From an uncultured Massilia sp. (GTDB taxonomy: Bacteria > Pseudomonadota > Gammaproteobacteria > Burkholderiales > Burkholderiaceae_D): a DNA stretch of 64,000 bases. Location of the stretch: positions 1 to 64,000 of the forward strand of contig CAJYXO010000264.1 in NCBI GenBank assembly GCA_913778765.1, given 5' to 3'. A model generated the notes under the pieces. The model saw only the letters and a program-made list of their open reading frames with translations. It was not told where the DNA came from and did no database searches. Shown piece by piece: positions 49,222 through 58,179 of the stretch (the first letter of the stretch is position 1; every line of letters starts with the position of its first letter). Made by a program: the position numbers and the translations under genes.

Positions 49222-49506
49222 TGGTTACCTCGTGTTCACGTGAGTGGAAGCGCGGGCGGCGTGCCCGCAGGAGAGAGGCGGATGTTTTCGCGGGAATTCC
49301 CGTTAGGAAACAAACCAATAGTATTTGCAGGAAAATTCCTAAAATTGCGATCACACAATTTTTAAGGCCACCGAGCAATACTCACCAATTGTTACTTGCG
49401 GCGTCGCAGTTAACACGCGGATACAGCGCGGTCTTGTGCTTGCACAAAGGCTGGCTCGCACACGGCGCTTACAGTACTTCTGATCAATATTTTTCGGGAG
49501 GAAACT

Positions 49507-49962
49507 ATGAAGCGCTTTCAGCACGCCGTCCTGTTCGCCGTCGCCGCCGGCGTCTGCAGCCTGGCCTTTGCCAACGAACCCAGCGAGAAGGACGCCATCG
49601 CCCTGGTCGAGAAAGGCGCGGCCTTCATGAAGGCCAAGGGCAAGGACGAAATGATCAAGCAGATCAATTCCAAGGATCCGGAATATGTGCAGGGCCCGCT
49701 GTACCTGGTCATGCGCGACAACAAGGGCGTGGTGCTGGCCAATCCCGTCAATCCGGCGATGATCGGCAAGGACCTGCTCGACGTGCCCGACGTGGACGGC
49801 AAGCTGTTCCGCCGCGAGATCCTCGACGTGGCCAAGACCAAGGGCAAGGGCTGGGTCGACTACAAGTTCAAGAATCCGGCCAGCGGCAAGGTCGAAGCGA
49901 AGACCTCGTACATCTACAAGGTCGGCGACGTGACCCTCGAGGCCGGGATCTACAAGAAATAA
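49507..49962 (+). CDS. Secreted single-Cache-domain protein
   Basis: 151 residues with GGGAGG upstream. A signal peptide (first about 22 residues, ending AFA) is followed by an entire sCache_2-type fold: AIALVEKGAAFMKAKGKDEM, GPLYLVMRDNKGVVLANPVN, PAMIGKDLLDVPDVDGKLF, and closing strands. Cache domains normally sense small ligands at the N terminus of kinases or chemoreceptors; here it stands alone in the periplasm. It could be a ligand-binding partner of another receptor. Convergent with the glycosylase gene (1 bp between). Confidence 0.8.
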   Translation: MKRFQHAVLFAVAAGVCSLAFANEPSEKDAIALVEKGAAFMKAKGKDEMIKQINSKDPEYVQGPLYLVMRDNKGVVLANPVNPAMIGKDLLDVPDVDGKLFRREILDVAKTKGKGWVDYKFKNPASGKVEAKTSYIYKVGDVTLEAGIYKK

Positions 49963-49963
49963 C

Positions 49964-50533
49964 TCAGCGGAAGGGCTTGCTCACGTAACGCGAATGCGCC
50001 AGCCCGAAACGCCACGGCACGTCGACGGCCTTCGAGATACCGATGCGCGGGCCGGTCACTACCTCGATGCCCTTCGGCGCGGCCGCCAGTTCGAACGGCG
50101 GCTGCGCCAGCGAAGCGCCGTTCAGCGCCCGCGTCACGCCCAGCGCCTGGCACAGCTTGCCCGGCCCGGAGCACAGCAGCCACTTGTCGTCGGTCGCCCG
50201 CCGTTCATGCATCAGGTCGAGCCCTTCGACCGGCTCCAGGGCGCGGATCAGCACCCCGGCGCCATGCCCCTCTTCCCTGCAGACGAAATTCAGGCACCAG
50301 TGGATACCGTAGGAACGGTAGACGTAGGCGTGGGCCGGCGGTCCGAACATGGCGAAGTTGCGTTCGGTGGGACCGGAATAACTGTGCGAGGCCGGGTCCT
50401 CGCCGTCATAGGCTTCGGTTTCGACGATGCGGCCGCCGACGCCGTCGACCAGCACGGTCACGCCGATCAGCTGGCGCGCCACCAGATGGGACGGCGCGGA
50501 GAAATCGATCCCGGCAAGCATGGTAGAGGACAT
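49964..50533 (-). CDS. DNA-3-methyladenine glycosylase (AAG/MPG family)
   Basis: 189 residues, compact form of the family. The active-site stretch is RIVETEAYDGEDPASHS, whose Glu activates water. MFGPPAHAYVYRSYGIH is the tyrosine-bearing DNA-intercalating region, and GVLIRALEPVEG follows. It removes alkylated purines in base-excision repair. It is a single gene, divergent from the HDOD gene. Confidence 0.92.
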   Translation of the reverse strand: MSSTMLAGIDFSAPSHLVARQLIGVTVLVDGVGGRIVETEAYDGEDPASHSYSGPTERNFAMFGPPAHAYVYRSYGIHWCLNFVCREEGHGAGVLIRALEPVEGLDLMHERRATDDKWLLCSGPGKLCQALGVTRALNGASLAQPPFELAAAPKGIEVVTGPRIGISKAVDVPWRFGLAHSRYVSKPFR

Positions 50534-50709
50534 GTGACAATCTTATAACGGTCGCGCCCGGCAAGTCGCACGGACAGCGCCGGCATTGTGACAAGCACAA
50601 CTGTCTGATTTGCTACACAGAATCAATACTTTAGTGCAACTTCACCCGCACTGGTTTATAGTGACGAGCTTGGCACGGATTTCCGTGCAGCATCATTCTC
50701 CCTCCTGCC

Positions 50710-51579
50710 ATGAGTACTGCAACCGTCCTGGCGCGTCCGAGCGCCGCCGAGGATCCCGTCGACACCCTGATCAAGTCGATCCGCATCCCGCCGCGTCCCA
50801 GCCTGCTGGCAGACCTCCAGCGCGAACTTGCCTCAGCGGATCCGAGCCCGGAAACCATCGGCCGCATCGTCGCCAGCGACGTCGGCATGTCGGGGGCCCT
50901 GCTGAAGCTGGCCAACTCGGCCATCTACGGCGGACACCGCAAGGCCAAGTCGATCGAGCAGGCGATCCTGTTCCTCGGCATTAACCAGGTGGCGGCCCTG
51001 ATGGCGGGCCTGCTGGCGCGCCAGGCGATCCCCGCCAACAGCGCGGCCCTGGCCAGTTTCTGGGACGTCTCGACCCGCCGCGCCCAGGCGATGGTGTTCC
51101 TGTCGCGCCGCCTGCGCATCGGCGAGCCGGACGTTGCACATACCTTCGGCCTGTTCTGCGACATGGGCGTGCCGCTGCTGATGGACCGCTTCGGCGACTA
51201 CGAATCGACCTTCGCCGCCGCCTCGCTGGAAGCCGAACGGCCGTTCACGGCGCTGGAAGAAGAACGCCACGCGACCAGCCACGCTGCGATCGGCTGCCTG
51301 CTGGCGCGCAACTGGGGCCTGTCCGATCACGTCGGCTGGGCCATCCTGCATCACCACGATTACGCCGTGCTGGACGACGGCAACACGGCCGGCCTGGTGG
51401 GTTCGCTGGTGGCGCTGTCGCTGCTGGCGGAAAGCGCGATCTGCAAATACCAGGGCCTGACCGAATCGCTGGAATGGCACAAGGGCGGCGCCCGCGCCTG
51501 CGCCTATCTCGGCCTGTCGGAAGACGAGACCGCCGAACTGCTCGACGAACTGCACGAAGCCTTCCACGACGAGCAATAA
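50710..51579 (+). CDS. HDOD-domain signalling protein
   Basis: 289 residues; HDOD core from about 20 to 220. Blocks: IRIPPRPSLLADLQREL, IVASDVGMSGALLKLANSAI, FLGINQVAALMAGLL. HDOD proteins resemble HD phosphohydrolases but lack the metal site, and act in signal transduction, motility or surface behaviour. No fused GGDEF, EAL or receiver domain is present. Short AT-rich promoter DNA lies upstream. Confidence 0.86.
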   Translation: MSTATVLARPSAAEDPVDTLIKSIRIPPRPSLLADLQRELASADPSPETIGRIVASDVGMSGALLKLANSAIYGGHRKAKSIEQAILFLGINQVAALMAGLLARQAIPANSAALASFWDVSTRRAQAMVFLSRRLRIGEPDVAHTFGLFCDMGVPLLMDRFGDYESTFAAASLEAERPFTALEEERHATSHAAIGCLLARNWGLSDHVGWAILHHHDYAVLDDGNTAGLVGSLVALSLLAESAICKYQGLTESLEWHKGGARACAYLGLSEDETAELLDELHEAFHDEQ

Positions 51580-51657
51580 ATCCCAACGAAAGCGTCTTTA
51601 CATCTCTTTCGAGCAGGCAGATACTCTGAAAAAAGTACGCCGCGCAAGGAGGAGACA

Positions 51658-52818
51658 ATGAGACGCTTCGTGGTCATTCTGCTGGTCCTGCTCAGCGGCG
51701 TCCTCGGCGGCTGCGCGAGCACGCGCCCGGCCGCCGTCGCACCGTCGGCGGATCTGTTCGCCGATGCCTCCTTCGGCCCGCCATCCGTCAAGGTCGATGC
51801 CGCCGACCTGTTCACGCTCAGTCCCGAAATGCGCGACTACCTGCACAGTGTCGACTTCAGCACGACGGTGCGTTCGATGGGCAAGGAACAGGGATTGCTC
51901 GACGCCCTCTATACCAAGGGCAAGCTCAAGCTCGACTACGACTCCACCTACACGCGCAACGCGGCCGAGACCTTCCACGACCGTCTCGGCAATTGCATGT
52001 CATTGGTGATCATGACGGCGGCCTTCGCCAAGGAACTCGACATGACCGTGCGCTTCCAGAGCGTCGACATGGAGAGCTGGAGCCGCAGCGGCGATTTCTA
52101 CCTGATGAACGGCCACGTCAACATCATCCTGGGTACCCGCACCGGCATGAACGAGGCGCTGCCGGAGCAGGTGCTGCTGGTCGATTTCGCGCCGGCGCCG
52201 CCGTCGGATGCCCACGGCGCGCACCTGCTCAGCGAAGACCAGATCGTCGCCATGTTCCAGAACAACCGCGCCGCCGAAGCCCTGGTGGAAGGCCGGCTCG
52301 ACGACGCCTACTGGTGGGCGCGCGCAGCGATCGTGCGCAGCCCGTCATCCGCGATCTCCCTGAATACCCTCGCGGTGATCTACGACCGCCACGGCCAGAA
52401 GCCGCTGGCCGAGCGGGCTTACCGCGCGGCCCTGGAGCGTGAGCCGGAAAATCCGAACACGCTGCGCAACCTGGAGACCGTCCTGATCGCGCTCGGCAAG
52501 ACGAACGAAGCGCTGGCGATTGCCAAACGCCTGGCCAGCCTGGAGCCGGTCGCACCGTTCGAGTATTTCCACCAGGGCGTGGCTGCCTTCAAGGGCGGCC
52601 AGTACGACAAGGCGCGCGACCTGTTCCGGCGCGAGGTCAAGCGCGCGCCCTACAACGACGAATTCCACTTCTGGCTGGCCGCCAGCTACCTGAAACTGGG
52701 CAAGCTGGACGAGGCCCGCGACGAACTGGCGCTGGCGGTGGACAGCAGCACCCAGGGCGACACGCGCAAGCGCTATTCGGCCAAGCTGGCCCACCTGCGC
52801 CAGCTCGGCATGCGCTGA
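51658..52818 (+). CDS. Lipoprotein with transglutaminase-like and TPR domains
   Basis: 386 residues, AGGAGGAG upstream. The lipobox is LGGC with Cys19, so it is membrane-anchored. The region about 80-185 looks like a transglutaminase/papain-like fold with a possible triad: Cys113 in RLGNCMSLV, His153 in MNGHVNI and Asp176 in LLVDFAP. After about 205 come TPR units (YDRHGQKPLAERAYRAALER, DLFRREVKRAPYN and others). It could process or bind envelope proteins. Whether the triad is active is unproven. Confidence 0.75.
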   Translation: MRRFVVILLVLLSGVLGGCASTRPAAVAPSADLFADASFGPPSVKVDAADLFTLSPEMRDYLHSVDFSTTVRSMGKEQGLLDALYTKGKLKLDYDSTYTRNAAETFHDRLGNCMSLVIMTAAFAKELDMTVRFQSVDMESWSRSGDFYLMNGHVNIILGTRTGMNEALPEQVLLVDFAPAPPSDAHGAHLLSEDQIVAMFQNNRAAEALVEGRLDDAYWWARAAIVRSPSSAISLNTLAVIYDRHGQKPLAERAYRAALEREPENPNTLRNLETVLIALGKTNEALAIAKRLASLEPVAPFEYFHQGVAAFKGGQYDKARDLFRREVKRAPYNDEFHFWLAASYLKLGKLDEARDELALAVDSSTQGDTRKRYSAKLAHLRQLGMR

Positions 52819-52838
52819 GCCGGTGCGGGCGTCAAAGC

Positions 52839-53099
52839 TTAGTGCCGGCGCGGACGCGGCGCCTGCCGCGGCATGCCCTGCCGGTCGAGGTGACGGAAGG
52901 TGATCCGTCCCTTGTTCAAGTCATACGGCGACATCTCCAGCGTCACGCGGTCGCCGGCGATGATGCGGATGTGATTCCTCTTCATCCGGCCCGAGGTATA
53001 GGCAACCAGCTGGTGGCCATTCTCGAGGTCCACGCGAAAGCGCATTTCGGGCAGCACTTCGGTGACTTTGCCATGCATTTCGATCAGCTCTTCTTTCAT
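52839..53099 (-). CDS. infA: Translation initiation factor IF-1, paralog A
   Basis: 86 residues, S1/OB-fold: [35 protein letters not shown] and [14 protein letters not shown] cover the whole IF-1 core. The last 15 residues are a basic Arg/Pro-rich extension not found in 72-residue IF-1. It lies 173 bp downstream of a second infA, in the same direction; the two are about three quarters identical by eye. They are probably accessory copies, with the main infA expected in the ribosomal protein operon elsewhere. Confidence 0.93.
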   Translation of the reverse strand: MKEELIEMHGKVTEVLPEMRFRVDLENGHQLVAYTSGRMKRNHIRIIAGDRVTLEMSPYDLNKGRITFRHLDRQGMPRQAPRPRRH

Positions 53100-53272
53100 C
53101 TCGTGTCCTTTATGTGAATGATGCAATGCCCAGTTCCAGGCAATGCGGCAGCAGCGCCTGGTGGCGGTTGACAGGGTCGAAGTCGGGAAAAGCGGCTCCG
53201 GCTGCAGTGTCGAGCCGTTGTGGAAACTGGGGGATGGATCCGATATGGGGACGTTGCGCCGAAAAAAAAGGG

Positions 53273-53533
53273 TCAGCGGCGGCGGAATCCGGAATGGGCC
53301 GGCGCACCGCGCTTTTCGATGTGGCGGAACGTGATGCGCCCCTTGCTGAGGTCGTACGGCGACAGCTCCAGGCTGACCTGGTCGCCGGCCAGGATGCGGA
53401 TATGGTTCTTCTTCATCTTGCCGGAGGTATAGGCGATCAGCTTGTGGCCATTCTCGCAATCCACGCGAAAGCGCGAATCGGGCAGCACCTCGGCAACGAT
53501 GCCATTCATTTCGATCAATTCTTCTTTTGCCAT
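53273..53533 (-). CDS. infA: Translation initiation factor IF-1, paralog B
   Basis: 86 residues from ATG 53533, with AGGAG 7 bp upstream. OB-fold core intact ([45 protein letters not shown]) and a basic C-terminal tail (SGFRRR). It is the first of two tandem infA genes. A strong terminator lies directly in front of its ribosome site, leaving no room for a normal promoter between them, which hints at attenuation control. Confidence 0.93.
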   Translation of the reverse strand: MAKEELIEMNGIVAEVLPDSRFRVDCENGHKLIAYTSGKMKKNHIRILAGDQVSLELSPYDLSKGRITFRHIEKRGAPAHSGFRRR

Positions 53534-53560
53534 CTGCATACTCCTGTTCGCTAGGATGGA

Positions 53561-53588
53561 AGAAAAAAAAGCCCGCTGCTGCGGGCTT
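53561..53588 (-). terminator. Intrinsic terminator just upstream of infA (paralog B)
   Basis: On the minus strand the stem aagcccgc/gcgggctt with loop agca is followed by a run of eight T. The run ends only about 15 bp before the AGGAG of infA. It may end an upstream transcript, but because any infA promoter must lie at or before it, it could be a transcription attenuator in the infA leader. Confidence 0.8.
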
Positions 53589-54005
53589 CGTTTCAATGTG
53601 ACGCCAATGCGTTAATCGCCGCTCCAGCCCCTGCTATCTGCAAGGTGCGGAGCCCGGACGCCCGGGCTATCTGCCAGGTGCCTCCATCGTGTAAACCGAC
53701 CAAAGTATGTGGAATGACATCCCCGTCAGGCTGGTTCGCGCGCCGCATTACACATGCGCTTGCGCGTCCTTCATGAGGAGCGGCAGGACCATCGAGACCT
53801 GACCGCGAACGCAGTGTAACACGCATCTTTGTGCGGCGCACAAAATAGTTCAGGCCAGCCGGCGCCACGCATCGCCGCGCCGGCGGCGGTGCGCACCTGC
53901 TCGGCGGCGAATTCGGTCCTTTCGAGACACGACGTCTCATCGATACCATGTCGGCGCCAAGGCCCGGCCTGAACCCGCACACGCAATCCTTACGTCCGTG
54001 ATCGC
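53589..54005. other. Gene-free stretch, possible infA leader or small RNA
   Basis: About 415 bp without a convincing gene; a 129-codon minus-strand frame lacks a ribosome site and recognisable protein. On the minus strand a promoter-like pair TTGTGC ... TACACT ends near 53815, which would start a transcript of about 240 nt reaching the terminator at 53561-53588. A near-direct repeat, gctatctgc-aggtgc, occurs at 53633-53648 and 53666-53681, around a cccggacgcccggg hairpin. I could not match it to a known riboswitch or 6S RNA. Confidence 0.35.
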
Positions 54006-55088
54006 TTAGAAAACGTGCCGCAGGCCGACCATGTACCCGGTCTGGCTATCGCCGGCATCCGGCTGGTTGCCGGCGCCGGCCGCCGACGAGAACTTCGCCA
54101 TGTTGACGATGTTCAGGCGGCTGTCGTGGTCCTGGCGCGAGGCCGCATAGCCTCCATACAGCATACTGCGCTTCGACAGGTAATAATCCGCGCGCAGCGA
54201 CCAGGTGGCTGGCCGGCTGTGGAGCACGTGGTTCTGCACCCGCCCGGCGAAGACGTTGACGATCCAGGCCGGACCGGACGGCAGATTGGCGCCGATGAAT
54301 TCGGTGACAAAGCTTCCGCCGCCCGGGCCCAGGCCGATCGACTCGGTCCTGCCGGCCACGAGGCGTCCGATGGACGTGGCATAGCGCGCATAAAAAGCCT
54401 TGTGGCGGAACACCAGCGCCGGCGAAGAGGGCGAATGCATCTCGCCTAGCACCAGCGCACCCTCCACGGGCCCCTGCGCATATTCGATCGCGCCGGTGGC
54501 AAGGGAATTCGTCTTCGCGCTGCCCGGCACCTCACCCGCGCCATAGGTGAGGCGCGCGCTGAAGCCGCGCCACGCGGGCGAGCGGTAGTGGATGCTGTTG
54601 TCCACCCGCGTCGATCCATACGATGTGAAAAGGTTGCCGGACTTCGCATCGAGCGCGCTGCGGGCACTATCGACCACCGCCAGCAGGCCGCCGAAATTCC
54701 CGGCGCTCATCGGGTCGTATTTGGCAGAGAGTTCGTAGGAGTCAGTATAGTTCCGGCCCAGCCGCAGCTCGCCCCAGGCGCCAGCCAGGCCGATCCAGGA
54801 CGAACGCGCGAACAAGGGGCCGTTACCGCTCGATCCGACGTCGGCCAGTACGTCGCTCTCGAGCAGATAGCGCACCGCGTTGCCGCCACCAATATCTTCG
54901 CTTCCCTTGAAGCCGAGGCGCGAGTTGCTCATGCCGCCGTTCTGCATGGCAGTCAGGCGTCCCTTGCCCGCGACCCGCGTGACAGTGGCGATGCCAAGGT
55001 CGATCGATCCATATATCTGCGAGCCTTCGGCATGCGCAGCGGTGCCTGCGACCGCCAGCAGGCAGGCCGCATTCCATTTCGATGTCAT
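54006..55088 (-). CDS. Gram-negative porin (second copy type)
   Basis: 360 residues from ATG 55088 (GGAGACTACC upstream), signal peptide ending AAHA. Porin_4 features: QIYGSIDLGIATVTRV first strand, SRLGFKGSEDIGGGNAVRYL, GELRLGRNYTDSYEL, and a terminal Phe (MVGLRHVF). It is the last gene of the LysR/CaiB/crotonase/MHS cluster, 25 bp after the transporter, so it is probably the outer-membrane entry for the same substrate. It differs clearly from the porin at 34627-35703. Confidence 0.9.
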   Translation of the reverse strand: MTSKWNAACLLAVAGTAAHAEGSQIYGSIDLGIATVTRVAGKGRLTAMQNGGMSNSRLGFKGSEDIGGGNAVRYLLESDVLADVGSSGNGPLFARSSWIGLAGAWGELRLGRNYTDSYELSAKYDPMSAGNFGGLLAVVDSARSALDAKSGNLFTSYGSTRVDNSIHYRSPAWRGFSARLTYGAGEVPGSAKTNSLATGAIEYAQGPVEGALVLGEMHSPSSPALVFRHKAFYARYATSIGRLVAGRTESIGLGPGGGSFVTEFIGANLPSGPAWIVNVFAGRVQNHVLHSRPATWSLRADYYLSKRSMLYGGYAASRQDHDSRLNIVNMAKFSSAAGAGNQPDAGDSQTGYMVGLRHVF

Positions 55089-55113
55089 GGTAGTCTCCGG
55101 TCTGCGGGGCCGC

Positions 55114-56490
55114 TCAGTGCTCATGGGGGGCTGGCGAGCCGGGCATCGGCGCCAGCGCAGGCTGCGAGGACGATCCGCGGCGCGCTGCCGCGTCCTTCTT
55201 TAAGCCCCACAGCCAGGTCACGATCAGACAAGGCAGCAGCGAGGCGATCGAGTAGGCGACGCCGGCGAGCTGGTTGCCGGTGCGCTCGACCAGGGCGAGG
55301 CTGATCAGGGGCAGGAAGCCGCCGAACAGGATGTTGCCGATCTGCTGGGACAAGCCGAATCCCGTAGTGCGGCTCTGTGGCGGAAAACACTCGGCGATAA
55401 ACGCCGGCAACGGCGCCATGATCATCGCGGTCAGCACGGCGAGGATCGCGATCAGGGCCGATACCACCACCCACGACTCCTGCATGGCGCTGTTGCGGAT
55501 CGCCGAGAACACCGGGTAGGCTGCGCAGATCCAAAGCACGATCCCGATCAGCATCACACGCGCCCTGCCGATCGCGTCGGACAGGCGACCTGCCAGCGGA
55601 TAGGCCGGCGCCGCCACTAGGATCGCGCCCGCCAGACAGAGGTTGGCGGTGCCCTGCTCCACCTTCAGCACTTGCTGCAGGAAGTACAGCATGTAGACGA
55701 TCGAGGTGTACAGGGAGACCGAGGTGCTGCCTTGGGCGCCGAACACCGCCAGCAGGATCGCCTTCCACGATTGGCGGTTTCCCATCGCATCCGCCAGCGG
55801 CGACGCCGACAGCGCTCCCTTGCGCTGCATTTCGAGGAAGACCTCGGTCTCCTGCATGCCGAGGCGGATCCAGGTGGCCACCAGCACGATCGGCGCGGAG
55901 ACCAGGAAGGGCACACGCCAACCCCAGGCGTCGAAACTGGCTGCATCCAGCGAGACCCGCAAGACCGCAACGATACCGAGCGCCAGCAGCAGGCCCAGGC
56001 TCGCGGTGCTTTGCAGCGTGCTGGTGTAGGCGCCCTTGCGCCCGCTCGGCGCATGCTCCATGACGTACACCACGGCTGAGCCGTATTCGCCGCCCAGCGC
56101 GATGCCCTGCACGATGCGCAGAGTCAGTAGCGCAAGCGGCGCCGCCACCCCGGCCGCGGCATAGGTCGGCAGGCAACCGATGGCGAAGGTCGCCACGCCC
56201 ATGATGGCGAGGGTGATGACGAAGGTCTTCTTTCGTCCCACACGGTCGGACAGGGGACTGAAAATAAGAGTGCCGACCGGGCGCGCAACATAGGCAATGC
56301 CGAATGTGGCCGCCCCGAGCAGGCTGGCGTTCAGCGCGCTCGTCGACGGCAGGAACAGGCGGGTCAGTACGCTGGTCAGCGCTACGTAGACGAAGAAATC
56401 GTAGTATTCCAGAAGGGTGCCCAGGCACGAGGTGCCGATGATTTTGACCATGCCCGCGCGGGGCTGTCCGTGTTCTTTTGCATGGCGCAT
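55114..56490 (-). CDS. MFS transporter, metabolite:H+ symporter (MHS) family
   Basis: 458 residues, 12 membrane helices. MHS features: GTLLEYYDFFVYVAL in helix 1, RPVGTLIFSPLSDRVGRKKT as the loop 2-3 signature, and RIVQGIALGGEYGSAVVYVMEHAP in helix 4. Relatives import small organic acids, betaine, proline or aromatic acids with protons. It is placed between the crotonase genes and the porin, consistent with import of the compound degraded by this cluster. Confidence 0.9.
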   Translation of the reverse strand: MRHAKEHGQPRAGMVKIIGTSCLGTLLEYYDFFVYVALTSVLTRLFLPSTSALNASLLGAATFGIAYVARPVGTLIFSPLSDRVGRKKTFVITLAIMGVATFAIGCLPTYAAAGVAAPLALLTLRIVQGIALGGEYGSAVVYVMEHAPSGRKGAYTSTLQSTASLGLLLALGIVAVLRVSLDAASFDAWGWRVPFLVSAPIVLVATWIRLGMQETEVFLEMQRKGALSASPLADAMGNRQSWKAILLAVFGAQGSTSVSLYTSIVYMLYFLQQVLKVEQGTANLCLAGAILVAAPAYPLAGRLSDAIGRARVMLIGIVLWICAAYPVFSAIRNSAMQESWVVVSALIAILAVLTAMIMAPLPAFIAECFPPQSRTTGFGLSQQIGNILFGGFLPLISLALVERTGNQLAGVAYSIASLLPCLIVTWLWGLKKDAAARRGSSSQPALAPMPGSPAPHEH

Positions 56491-56551
56491 GATGTCTCCA
56501 GTATGCGGGGGTCCGCTCGTGCGGCGGACTTGAGAAAGGAAAGTTGTTGGT

Positions 56552-57367
56552 TCAGGCGGTGCGCCGGCGCTTGTCCTCCGCCTGCTGCTCCAGGAAGCGG
56601 AGGACCGTCTGGCGGTGCTCCTCGCCGCATAGAAGGATTGCCTGCATCGACGCCGCCATTTCGAGGGCGGCGCCGAGACTGGATTCGCTCGACTCGCGCA
56701 CTAGTTGCTTGGCCATGCGCATGGCCTGCGGCGGGTTGCGCGCGATCCGCCTTGCGAGGCGCAGCGCTTCGAGGCCGAGATGGTCGTCGTCGACCAGCTT
56801 CGAGACCAGACCGAGGTGGGCCGCCTGCTCGGCATCGATGAATTCGCTGGTGAGGGTCAGCTCCAACGCCTTGGCCGGGCCGACGATGCGCGACAGGAAC
56901 CAGGCGCCACCAATACCCGAGACCAAGCCCAGTCGCAGGAAGCTTTCGGCGAAGCTGGCGCGCGGGCCGGCAAGCCGGATGTCGCACATCAGGGCGAGAT
57001 CGCAACCGGCACCGACCGCGGCGCCGTTCACCGCGCACACCGACGGCACCTCGAGGGAGGTCAGGGCGCGGGTCAAACGGTGCAAGCCCTTCTTCAGCCG
57101 ATCGCGCACATCACTGACGCTGCCCGCCATCAGGTCGCGGCCCTGCTCCATGTCCTTGACGTTCCCGCCTGTACAGAAATGCCGGCCGGAGGAGCGCAGC
57201 AACACGCAATGCACGTCCGACATCGCATTCGCCGACTCGATGGCCTCGGCGAGCGCCGCAGTCATCTCCAGGTCCAAAGCATTGCCGTCGGCCTGCCTGT
57301 TCATCGTCAGCACCAGCACGCCATCGTCCACTTCGCGCGTCACCAACGGGTGTTCAATCGTATCCAT
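56552..57367 (-). CDS. Enoyl-CoA hydratase/isomerase-family protein with altered catalytic residues
   Basis: 271 residues from ATG 57367 (AAAGAG upstream; in-frame starts at 57388 and TTG 57406 are alternatives). Oxyanion-hole blocks GRHFCTGGNVKD and GAGCDLALMCDI are present. The two Glu of classic hydratases are not kept: GCE becomes GCD, and the QPE Glu position is Phe (SFAESFLRLGL). An isomerase, hydrolase or lyase reaction is therefore more likely than simple hydration. Second of two adjacent crotonase genes. Confidence 0.82.
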   Translation of the reverse strand: MDTIEHPLVTREVDDGVLVLTMNRQADGNALDLEMTAALAEAIESANAMSDVHCVLLRSSGRHFCTGGNVKDMEQGRDLMAGSVSDVRDRLKKGLHRLTRALTSLEVPSVCAVNGAAVGAGCDLALMCDIRLAGPRASFAESFLRLGLVSGIGGAWFLSRIVGPAKALELTLTSEFIDAEQAAHLGLVSKLVDDDHLGLEALRLARRIARNPPQAMRMAKQLVRESSESSLGAALEMAASMQAILLCGEEHRQTVLRFLEQQAEDKRRRTA

Positions 57368-57402
57368 AATTTTCTCTTTCGTTTGCATGTTGGCGTCGCC
57401 GT

Positions 57403-58179
57403 TCAAGCGTCGCGGAAACGCGCCGCGCGCCGTTCCAGAAAGGCGCGCATGCCTTCCTTCTGGTCTTCAAGCGCGAAGCCCGAATGGAAGGAACGCCGCT
57501 CGAACAGCAGGCCTTCGGACAGCGAAGACTCGTAGGCGCGGTTGACCGACTCCTTGATGGCCATCACCACGGGGATCGAATGGCGGGCGATGGACTGCGC
57601 GAGTGCCCGGGCTTCGTCCAACAGCGCTTCCCTGGTGGTGAGTTTGGAGACCAAGCGCAAATCAAAGGCCTCCTGCGCGCTGATCGGCGCGCCCGTGAGG
57701 CACATCGTCATCGCGGCCGACTTGCCTACCGCACGCGGCAAGCGCTGGGTGCCGCCGGCGCCCGGGACAATGCCGAGCCTGACTTCGGGCTGTCCGAAGC
57801 TGGCATCCTCCGCCGCAACCACGATGTCGCACATCATGGCCAGCTCGCAGCCGCCGCCCAGCGCATAGCCCCCGACCGCCGCGATCAGCGGCTTGCGCAG
57901 GGCCCGGATCGGATCCCAGTTGCGGCCGATGTAATCGAGGGCGAACGCGGTCCGGTAGTCCAGGCGCGACATCGCGTCGATGTCGGCGCCGGCGGCAAAG
58001 GCGCGCGCAGAGCCGATCAAGACCGATACGTGCACGCCAGGGTCGGCCTCGTTGCGCTGCAGGGCAGCAACCAGCTGATCGACCAGCTCGTCGGTCAGCG
58101 GGTTCAAGGGATTCTCGGAGGCCAGCCGCACCACCGCCACGCGGTCCTCTATCTCGACATGGACGATCTGGCGGCTCAT
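57403..58179 (-). CDS. Enoyl-CoA hydratase
   Basis: 258 residues from ATG 58179 with AGGAGG upstream. Both catalytic Glu are present, in GGGCELAMMCDI and SFGQPEVRLG, followed by VPGAGGTQRLPRAVGK, typical of true short-chain enoyl-CoA hydratases. It overlaps the CoA transferase stop by 4 bp. It probably hydrates the unsaturated acyl-CoA made after CoA transfer. It could in principle also supply the missing PaaF step. Confidence 0.88.
   Translation of the reverse strand: MSRQIVHVEIEDRVAVVRLASENPLNPLTDELVDQLVAALQRNEADPGVHVSVLIGSARAFAAGADIDAMSRLDYRTAFALDYIGRNWDPIRALRKPLIAAVGGYALGGGCELAMMCDIVVAAEDASFGQPEVRLGIVPGAGGTQRLPRAVGKSAAMTMCLTGAPISAQEAFDLRLVSKLTTREALLDEARALAQSIARHSIPVVMAIKESVNRAYESSLSEGLLFERRSFHSGFALEDQKEGMRAFLERRAARFRDA

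Noticed and set aside
53589-53820. Known riboswitch or 6S RNA upstream of infA
   Set aside because: I compared it mentally with glycine, SAH, guanidine-III and 6S consensus features and found no convincing match; left as an undefined leader.
53593-53982. 129-codon minus-strand frame upstream of infA
   Set aside because: No ribosome site, no recognisable protein, and it ends at the terminator; the region looks more like leader or non-coding DNA.
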